This document shows, one piece after another, positions 10,270 to 15,581 of a stretch of 15,581 nucleotides of DNA. The stretch is from CAYNGH01 sp964396845 (lineage in GTDB: Bacteria > Vulcanimicrobiota > JAJTBE01 > CAYNGH01). The first letter of the stretch is position 1. Each line of letters opens with the position of its first letter. The notes under the pieces were generated by a model that was given only the letters and a program-made list of their open reading frames with translations, ran no database searches and was not told the DNA's origin. The stretch lies in assembly GCA_964396845.1 (NCBI GenBank), contig CAYNGH010000075.1, positions 1 to 15,581 of the forward strand, written 5' to 3'. The position numbers were made by a program, and so were the translations under genes.

Positions 10270-11697
10270 CTAAATGACTGTAGAAAACCATTGAAAAATC
10301 CAGTTTTCAAACCAGCCCATATGAAATATCCCGAACCAGAAAGTGCCGATAATAACCCACAGCAAAGTGGCAAAAAGGGTCACATAAAAAAACACCTTCA
10401 GGGACTTTCTCTCACCCCGGGGAAGGGAAAAATATGAAACAGAGTTATACAGGAATCCAGCAAGTCCGATCAAAGGCAAAAGGCTCAGGAGAGTGAAAAA
10501 AAATACCAGGATATAAGTAAAAAAGTTCAGGTGCCTGGGTTCAATCCCCAGGGACACCGGAACAGTCTTATTGAAATTTTCTCCCTGGAGAAATACCGCT
10601 CCCCCATAACTGCCGCCATGATTGAGAGAAGAAGTATAAGCCGTCACTGTCACTTCCTGATCCGTGCCGTCAATCAGGCCGGGATATACCCGAAGCCAGG
10701 CCCTGTCAGACCGGGCATTGATCCGGGATACTGTCCCACGGATAATAAAAGTGCCACGGCGGTTTTCTCCTTTTTTGGCCTTGCCGAAGTCTATTTCATC
10801 GGGTTCCACCGTCACCTGATCCAGAAGCTTTGTGGAAGGAGGCTCCGGGGTCGCGCCCTCCAGGGAAGGGGATATGTCGCCGGTCAAGGATGACGGCCCG
10901 AAAAGATAATCCCGGAGTTTATCCACATTCCGGAAACGATCCCCGGGATCCATCTGCACCAGCTTCAATACCGCCTTTTCAAGCCGGGGATAGACCTCCG
11001 GATTAATCTTGGAAAGAGTGGAAAAATGAAAAGGATTGTCCGAAGGATCAACCCCGGTGAGGGCAAAGTATAAAGTGGCGCCAAGGCCGAAAAGGTCCGA
11101 GCGGGGATCCGACTGGCCGGTTCCATATTGCTCCGGGGCGGCAAATCCCGGGGTCCCCATTATTACTGTATCTTTGGTTTTGCCCCTGGAAAATATCCGG
11201 GCAATGCCAAAATCGATGAGCATCACTTTTCCATCAGGCCCCACCATTATGTTAGCGGGTTTGAGATCCCGGAAAATAACCGGCGGATCCTGTCCGTGAA
11301 GATACCCCAGGGCTTCCATAAGCTGGGTCAGTATCCCCAGAACCTTATCCACCGGCAACGGGGGCGGAGTTTCTGCAAAAACCTCTTCCAGGGTTTTCCC
11401 CTCGACAAAATCCATCACCAGATATTTCCGGTTCCCGTCAACAAAAAAATCGGTAATCCGGGGTAGATTCGGGTGATTCAGGGTTGCAAGGATCGAGGCT
11501 TCCTGCTGGAAGGTATCTTGAATCAGCTTTCTGGTGTCAGGATCCCCATAATCCCAAAGCTCCTTCATTGCCCATTTCTTTCCGGGAATCCGGGAATCCG
11601 AAACCAGGTAAACGGCTCCCATGCCTCCACGGCCAAGAACCCTTTCCACCAGATAGCGTCCAGCTAATTTTTTTCCTTCTTCAAGAAGAACCGACAA
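10270..11697 (-). CDS. Membrane-anchored Ser/Thr protein kinase with Ig-like domain
   Basis: This is a 475-aa Hanks-type kinase. The catalytic domain spans about 14-266, and all key residues are present: glycine loop G22-R-G-G-M-G27, K45, E66, catalytic loop FRDLKPAN (142-149, D144 and N149), DFG (162-164) and GTPGFAAPEQYG (181-192). The H-to-F change in the HRD motif is common in active bacterial kinases. A Pro-rich linker (about 270-295) leads to a beta-sandwich-like domain (about 296-385), then two hydrophobic helices (about 390-415 and 432-456) and an aromatic-rich C-terminus. The only membrane segments are C-terminal, so the kinase and the Ig-like domain would both face the cytosol. The start is TTG with AGGAGG 9 nt upstream; no nearby ATG has a ribosome binding site. 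It heads the minus-strand cluster and is the only evidently active kinase in the window, which makes it the likely writer for the FHA, vWA and PP2C proteins. Confidence 0.94.
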   Translation of the reverse strand: MSVLLEEGKKLAGRYLVERVLGRGGMGAVYLVSDSRIPGKKWAMKELWDYGDPDTRKLIQDTFQQEASILATLNHPNLPRITDFFVDGNRKYLVMDFVEGKTLEEVFAETPPPLPVDKVLGILTQLMEALGYLHGQDPPVIFRDLKPANIMVGPDGKVMLIDFGIARIFSRGKTKDTVIMGTPGFAAPEQYGTGQSDPRSDLFGLGATLYFALTGVDPSDNPFHFSTLSKINPEVYPRLEKAVLKLVQMDPGDRFRNVDKLRDYLFGPSSLTGDISPSLEGATPEPPSTKLLDQVTVEPDEIDFGKAKKGENRRGTFIIRGTVSRINARSDRAWLRVYPGLIDGTDQEVTVTAYTSSLNHGGSYGGAVFLQGENFNKTVPVSLGIEPRHLNFFTYILVFFFTLLSLLPLIGLAGFLYNSVSYFSLPRGERKSLKVFFYVTLFATLLWVIIGTFWFGIFHMGWFENWIFQWFSTVI

Positions 11698-11706
11698 CGA
11701 TTGGAT

Positions 11707-11712
11707 CCTCCT
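11707..11712 (-). promoter_or_regulatory. Ribosome binding site that fixes the TTG start of the membrane kinase
   Basis: AGGAGG on the minus strand lies 9 nt before TTG at 11695-11697. The resulting N-terminus, MSVLLEEGKKLAGRY, fits kinases of this type, in which the glycine loop follows about 20 residues in. Confidence 0.75.
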
Positions 11713-11811
11713 GCCAGGGCTTTAATTCACAAAATATTCCAAAGTTAATTTGACGCAGAGATATATTTCCCTGTAACCGGCAAGATACCACATTTATGAA
11801 GGATAAACAGC

Positions 11812-11875
11812 TCCCCCGGTGAAATAAGCTTCAACCAGATACCGCTACAAAGGCAGGATCTGAATCACCGGGGGA
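11812..11875. repeat. Perfect 11-bp inverted repeat in the divergent intergenic region
   Basis: TCCCCCGGTGA (11812-11822) and its exact reverse complement TCACCGGGGGA (11865-11875) are separated by 42 nt. They lie 23-86 nt before the ATG of the plus-strand operon and upstream of the kinase gene. They could be a paired operator shared by the two divergent units, or the base of a structured RNA leader of the plus-strand operon. No clear promoter could be placed with confidence in this 200-bp region. The best minus-strand candidate is an extended -10, TGGTATCTT (minus strand, around 11782-11790), with a poor -35. Confidence 0.6.
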
Positions 11876-11897
11876 CTTTATCCACAGGGTTGATACT

Positions 11898-12554
11898 ATG
11901 AATAATAAAAAGACAGCCATCCTGATCCTTTTGTTTATTCTTACGGCCATATTCTTTCAGGTGGCATTTCTTTATGATACCAGGGGAAATCAGCTGGAAA
12001 TCACCCACGAAACCCACGTTCAGAGCCTCTGGCTCTTCTTTGCAGTCATGGCCCTGTCCTTTGTTCCATGTTTTATGATGGGCTACAGCCAGATGAAACC
12101 GACTCTGGGTTTCATCCCGCCGGCTTTTCTGGTGGGGCTTTTCTGGATACTCCTGACCCACCGCTTCAGCAGGGCGGATATTAACATAATGACGTTGGAA
12201 AAATATATGCCTCACATGGCAGTGGCCATGACCGTGATTGCCGGATTCTTCGGCATCCTTGTGGTTTCACTGTCATCAAGAATATTTGATTCCTGGTCAA
12301 AAAAAGAACAGGAAGAAGACGATGATAATCAGCAACTGATAGATACCAACGACGCCATAAATGCCACAACCCCTGATGACACCGGCGATACCACCCAAGG
12401 AGATTCCAGGGAACCAGAACAGAAACCTGACCAGAAACAAGAGAAACCCGCAGAAGAAAAAAACCCGAAAGAAGACCAAAACATCGGGAAAGAAGACATA
12501 TCCGGGACACCAGAATCCGCTGAGGCCCCAGAATCCCGCCGGAATGAGTCATAA
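11898..12554 (+). CDS. Four-helix membrane protein with long charged C-terminal tail
   Basis: I do not recognise a family for this 218-aa protein. Four hydrophobic helices are visible at about 7-25, 43-63, 69-88 and 106-126. The even number puts both ends on the same side, and the Lys residues at the N-terminus (NNKK) suggest the cytosol. Residues 130-218 form a hydrophilic tail rich in Glu, Asp, Lys, Gln and Pro, probably disordered. The ATG start has only a weak ribosome binding site (AGGG). It is the first gene of a three-gene plus-strand operon, with the TPR gene 18 nt downstream, and is divergent from the kinase cluster. The tail could be a docking surface for the TPR protein or a kinase substrate; neither can be shown from sequence. 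Confidence 0.85.
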   Translation: MNNKKTAILILLFILTAIFFQVAFLYDTRGNQLEITHETHVQSLWLFFAVMALSFVPCFMMGYSQMKPTLGFIPPAFLVGLFWILLTHRFSRADINIMTLEKYMPHMAVAMTVIAGFFGILVVSLSSRIFDSWSKKEQEEDDDNQQLIDTNDAINATTPDDTGDTTQGDSREPEQKPDQKQEKPAEEKNPKEDQNIGKEDISGTPESAEAPESRRNES

Positions 12555-12572
12555 TCCACCCGGAAAGAAAAT

Positions 12573-13889
12573 ATGGAAATAAGCGAATTAATTGAAAATA
12601 TCAACAGCCGGAAAAACCGCCGCCAACTGAGGGAATACCTGAGATCCCTCCGTTTTGAGTTGCGCTTCAATTCCCTGAGGGAACTGATATATCATGTGGA
12701 TGTTTACCTGTCATCGGGAAACTGGGAACAGGCGGATCAGCTCCTGGCAGTAGCGGAAAAACTGAGCCGTTATGTGGAAGATGACAGCGGAAGCCGTAAT
12801 CCCAGGGATGTTCGATCCCTGAAGATCATCACCCAGAAGAAAAGGGCCAAATACTATGACAACCGGGGAGAAAGAACCGAGGCCGCTGCCCAGTACCGGG
12901 TAATAATTAAGGGACTCAGAATGCCTGAGGAAGAAACCTTCATGGCGGAGATGCTCATGGAGCTGGGTATCGTCGAGGAGCACATGGGCAGAAAAAAAGA
13001 AGCCCTGACCCGTTTTGACAAGGCATCCCGGCTTTACGGCACCCGGAAGGATTCTTTCAATTTCAAGGCGGCACTTTTTAACTGCGCCCATGTTCTCTAC
13101 GACCTGAACTTTTACTCCAAGGCCGAGGAATTCTGCCGGGAAGTGATCCTGGGTCATGAGGAAGGAAAAAAACTTCATTCTCCTGTGGCCCATTCATACC
13201 TGGAGATGGCCAACATATACGAGATCCAGCAGAAAGAAGAAAAAGCCAGAATCTATTATCAGAAGGCTCTGGACTGCTACCGCCGGCTTCCGAACCTCCT
13301 GAAGATGAGCGACATATTGAACCGTATCGGCTCCTATGAAATCGAAGACGGAAACATAGCTTCAGCAGAGGCTGTCTTCAGGGAAGCCCTGGACATCAAG
13401 GAATCCATCGATTTTGCCCAGGGAAGGGGAAGATATTTCGAAATGATGGGAGATCAGCTCCGCTGGGGAAACAGCCCCCGGGAAGCCCTCAACTGCTACA
13501 ACGGGGCTTATCAGTTCTTTGACGAGGCAGGATGCGAATCCAGCAAGACCATAATAAAACATAAGATTTTCAAGGTGCTCCAGGAACTGGGACTCCAAAG
13601 AAAAGACCTGGGGACTTTCATTGAAAAGTTCAAAAACAAACCCTTTGATCCCTCGGGGATGGAGGAGCTGGAAAAAATCGAATACGGCAGAAACGGCAAC
13701 GACGGATACATTACCCCGCCGGGGATGCCCTGGGATTCACCCCACAGCATCCGGGTCAACCGGCGGTTCCTGATATATCTCTTGCGGAACCTGTCCAGGG
13801 CAAGTTCCAGGCTGGGAAAAAAGCAAGATTTCCTAAAATACTCCCGAATCAGATCCCTGGTGGAAGAAGATTATAAAAAACAAAAATAA
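12573..13889 (+). CDS. TPR-repeat protein
   Basis: This 438-aa protein is almost wholly helical, without signal peptide or membrane segment, and so probably a cytosolic scaffold. TPR-like helix pairs with Ala/Tyr/Leu spacing can be read at about 90-120, 124-157, 164-197, 204-238, 244-277 and 284-318, for example AHSYLEMANIYEIQQKEEKA. The first 85 residues hold further helices of solenoid type. The last 85 include a basic segment (about 393-415) and end in KKQK. The start is ATG with GGAAAG upstream. It lies 18 nt after the membrane-protein gene and 18 nt before the exported protein gene, so the three are surely one transcript. No enzymatic motif is seen, and the partner is unknown. Confidence 0.9.
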   Translation: MEISELIENINSRKNRRQLREYLRSLRFELRFNSLRELIYHVDVYLSSGNWEQADQLLAVAEKLSRYVEDDSGSRNPRDVRSLKIITQKKRAKYYDNRGERTEAAAQYRVIIKGLRMPEEETFMAEMLMELGIVEEHMGRKKEALTRFDKASRLYGTRKDSFNFKAALFNCAHVLYDLNFYSKAEEFCREVILGHEEGKKLHSPVAHSYLEMANIYEIQQKEEKARIYYQKALDCYRRLPNLLKMSDILNRIGSYEIEDGNIASAEAVFREALDIKESIDFAQGRGRYFEMMGDQLRWGNSPREALNCYNGAYQFFDEAGCESSKTIIKHKIFKVLQELGLQRKDLGTFIEKFKNKPFDPSGMEELEKIEYGRNGNDGYITPPGMPWDSPHSIRVNRRFLIYLLRNLSRASSRLGKKQDFLKYSRIRSLVEEDYKKQK

Positions 13890-13895
13890 CCCGGC

Positions 13896-13901
13896 GAGGT
13901 G
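13896..13901 (+). promoter_or_regulatory. Ribosome binding site that selects the TTG start of the PKD protein
   Basis: GAGGTG sits 6 nt before TTG at 13908-13910. It overlaps the competing GTG at 13899, which has no site of its own. The TTG start also gives a normal signal peptide N-region. Confidence 0.65.
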
Positions 13902-13907
13902 GGAAAA

Positions 13908-15515
13908 TTGAAACTTGACAGAATAAAAACACTCACTGCTTTTATCATATTAACAGCAATAATGCTGACAGGGACGGCACCCATTCCAGCCCTGGCTGAA
14001 ACCAGCGCTACCGAAGGGCTGGGATTTGCCCAGGGAATCCGCCATAAACTGGCCGAAGAAAAGATCCCTGATTTGCCTGAGTATCTCAACGGACTGACCA
14101 GGGATCGCCTTGAAGGGTATGACCGTATATCAGGAATCCTGGAAAAAATCCGGAATCTCCGGGTCAGTATCGATATAAAGCTGTTCATATATGAAGATGT
14201 AACTGCCAAACTCTCCTCTGCCAGGGAACTGGGGCATGACAACCCTCAGCAGATGAGCCCCGAGGAGCTGTTCGGCGAAGGGGCATTCCCCATGAACACC
14301 GAGGGAGTTGATAAGATCCTCCCTGCCGGTCTTACAGAAGCCGAAAAGAAGTCAGCCCTTCAGGTCCTTGAAGACACCATTGAACTTTTGGCCATTCCCC
14401 GATTCCAAAGGGAAGTGGAATTTGACGAGGCCTTAAGTCCTAAAAAGGCAAGAATCTTTTATGACAATGCCCGGCAGAAGCTGGAAAATTCCATCAGCGA
14501 CGATGTAAAAACCCTCACAGACATGGCGGACAAATCCCGAGAGGATATATCCGCCTACGGAGTGCGAAACATGGTAATCCGACTGCGGGCCGGCAGAAAC
14601 GAGCACTATGGCGGAGTGATGAAGAACTTTCAGGATGACGACCCTATTGTTGCCGGGTTTATCTGCAGTACCCAGGGAGTCGATGAAGAGATACCCGTGG
14701 AATGGAAGCTGACAGCTCCCGACGGCCAGGTGAAGACAGGAAAGACTGCCATCGAAGGGAGCCGGCTGAATCATTATGTGGAGCTTTTCCGGGACACCTT
14801 CACCGATGAGTCACCCCGGGGACGCTACCTGTTCGAAGTTGTCACCCTGCCGGGAGATCCCCGGGAGAAGACATACTCGGATCATTTCATGGTGGGCAGT
14901 ATTCCCTTGGAGATAACCTCGGCCTTCATCCTGACCAAGGATCGAAAACCTGCAGAATTGTTCTCGCCGGGGGACTCGATTCTGCTGGCGGTTCAATACC
15001 GCCCCCCCCAGGGGGCCTCTGACAGCCAGGGAACTTTTTCATGGAAAGTATTCAATCCCGACGGAGGAGAAGTTAAAGGCCTCTCCCATACCGGGCAGTT
15101 GAATCTTCGAACCTCTGATCGGGAGATCCAGACAAAGTATATCCGGGGAGTGATTCCCAAAGATGCTCCCGGAGGGACATACAAATACCAGGCCCAGGTA
15201 ACTGCCGGCGGTGAAAGGGCTTCATCGGAAATCATCACTTTCGGAATCAAGGCCGGGTTCACTGTGGAGATTTCTGCCAGCTCCGCCAGCTCCAGAACCG
15301 GTGACAAGGTCATATTCCGATCCAGAGTGTTCGGCGGTACAAAACCATACAAATACCGTTGGGAATCCGATACCGGAAGCACATCGGATCGCAGTGACAT
15401 TGCCATAATCTTCACCCATCCCGGAAAAAGAAGAATCACCCTCAGAGTCACCGATTCCAGCACTCCGCCCCAGTCAGATAGCACCACGGTTCATGTGAAT
15501 GTCACGGAAAACTGA
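13908..15515 (+). CDS. Exported protein with helical N-terminal region, Ig-like domains and a C-terminal PKD domain
   Basis: This is a 535-aa protein with a clear Sec signal peptide: basic MKLDRIK, hydrophobic residues 8-24, and probable cleavage after ALA at residue 30. Residues about 35-205 are mostly helical and unrecognised. Residues about 220-330 and 333-447 look like two beta-sandwich domains (motifs such as VEWKLTAPDGQ and SWKVFNPDGGEV). The C-terminus, about 454-535, is a PKD domain (GGTKPYKYRWESD...FTHPGKRRITLRVTD). There is no membrane anchor, lipobox or sorting motif, so it is probably released or periplasmic. I chose TTG at 13908 because GAGGTG lies 6 nt upstream; the alternative GTG at 13899 lies inside that ribosome binding site. 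It is the third gene of the plus-strand operon. PKD domains usually mediate surface or protein-protein contacts; the ligand is unknown. Confidence 0.9.
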   Translation: MKLDRIKTLTAFIILTAIMLTGTAPIPALAETSATEGLGFAQGIRHKLAEEKIPDLPEYLNGLTRDRLEGYDRISGILEKIRNLRVSIDIKLFIYEDVTAKLSSARELGHDNPQQMSPEELFGEGAFPMNTEGVDKILPAGLTEAEKKSALQVLEDTIELLAIPRFQREVEFDEALSPKKARIFYDNARQKLENSISDDVKTLTDMADKSREDISAYGVRNMVIRLRAGRNEHYGGVMKNFQDDDPIVAGFICSTQGVDEEIPVEWKLTAPDGQVKTGKTAIEGSRLNHYVELFRDTFTDESPRGRYLFEVVTLPGDPREKTYSDHFMVGSIPLEITSAFILTKDRKPAELFSPGDSILLAVQYRPPQGASDSQGTFSWKVFNPDGGEVKGLSHTGQLNLRTSDREIQTKYIRGVIPKDAPGGTYKYQAQVTAGGERASSEIITFGIKAGFTVEISASSASSRTGDKVIFRSRVFGGTKPYKYRWESDTGSTSDRSDIAIIFTHPGKRRITLRVTDSSTPPQSDSTTVHVNVTEN

Positions 15516-15523
15516 TGTTTACA

Positions 15524-15581
15524 TTATTTTTTTTCCTGACGGGTCTTGTCCAGGTACATATCGGTCATACTCTTCATCCGT
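15524..15581 (-). CDS. C-terminal end of a convergent gene (partial, unidentified)
   Basis: On the minus strand one frame is open from the window edge to TAA at 15524-15526 and reads RMKSMTDMYLDKTRQEKK. Of the other two frames, one is closed by a stop near the edge and the other runs to a TAA slightly further on, with a less natural composition. The hydrophilic Lys/Arg/Glu-rich ending is typical of a protein C-terminus. It would converge on the PKD gene with 8 bp between the stop codons. Too little is visible to name a family. Confidence 0.4.
   Translation of the reverse strand, partial: RMKSMTDMYLDKTRQEKK

Noticed and set aside
11750..11778. Plus-strand TTGACG in the divergent region as a -35 box for the membrane-protein operon
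   Set aside because: At 16-18 nt spacing only TGTAAC or TAACCG is available as a -10, so no convincing promoter can be assigned.
13899..13907. GTG start nine bases upstream for the PKD protein
   Set aside because: The GTG lies inside the GAGGTGG ribosome binding site and has no site of its own; TTG at 13908 has correct spacing and gives a normal signal peptide.
15498..15534. Intrinsic terminator after the PKD gene
   Set aside because: Although eight T follow, the only stems are 4-5 bp (GTGA/TCAC or AATGT/ACATT); the T-run is better explained as Lys codons of the convergent gene.

Overview
The window comes from a bacterium of moderate GC. Ribosome binding sites are strong and Bacillota-like (AAGGAGG/AGGAGG), and three of the genes use TTG starts. 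RpoB and RpoC look broadly Terrabacteria-like in their core sequence. RpoB, however, carries two CxxC...CxxC zinc-ribbon insertions and a large insertion near its C-terminus, which points to a deep-branching or little-studied phylum. I cannot name the phylum from sequence alone; lineages rich in Ser/Thr kinases, such as Eremiobacterota/Xenobia-like groups, are only a guess.

Layout. Positions 1-11697 are read on the minus strand and 11898-15515 on the plus strand. From right to left on the minus strand the genes are: a membrane-anchored Ser/Thr kinase (10270-11697), a zinc-ribbon/degenerate-kinase/PP2C phosphatase fusion (7602-10130), a cytosolic vWA protein with an intact MIDAS site (6257-7540), and a double zinc-ribbon FHA protein (5546-6160). 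A 325-bp non-coding stretch follows. It holds a near-consensus sigma-70 promoter and a terminator-like hairpin in the leader of rpoB (1336-5220). rpoC comes next (1-1270, cut by the window edge). The usual upstream neighbours rplJ/rplL are absent.

Divergently, a compact plus-strand operon with 18-nt gaps encodes a four-helix membrane protein with a long charged tail (11898-12554), a TPR protein (12573-13889) and a Sec-exported PKD/Ig-like protein (13908-15515). A convergent minus-strand gene appears to end at 15524. The 200-bp divergent region contains a perfect 11-bp inverted repeat with 42-nt spacing.

How it may work (inference). The four minus-strand signalling genes look like one phospho-Thr circuit: a kinase writer, a PP2C eraser joined to a probable pseudokinase, an FHA reader, and a vWA scaffold whose tail has two G-T-[KR]-K-L motifs that could be phosphorylated. 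It recalls the described vWA-PP2C-kinase (TerY-P) triads, with extra zinc ribbons and an FHA protein. The divergent operon could be the envelope side of the same process, but only proximity supports that. rpoBC appears to have its own promoter.
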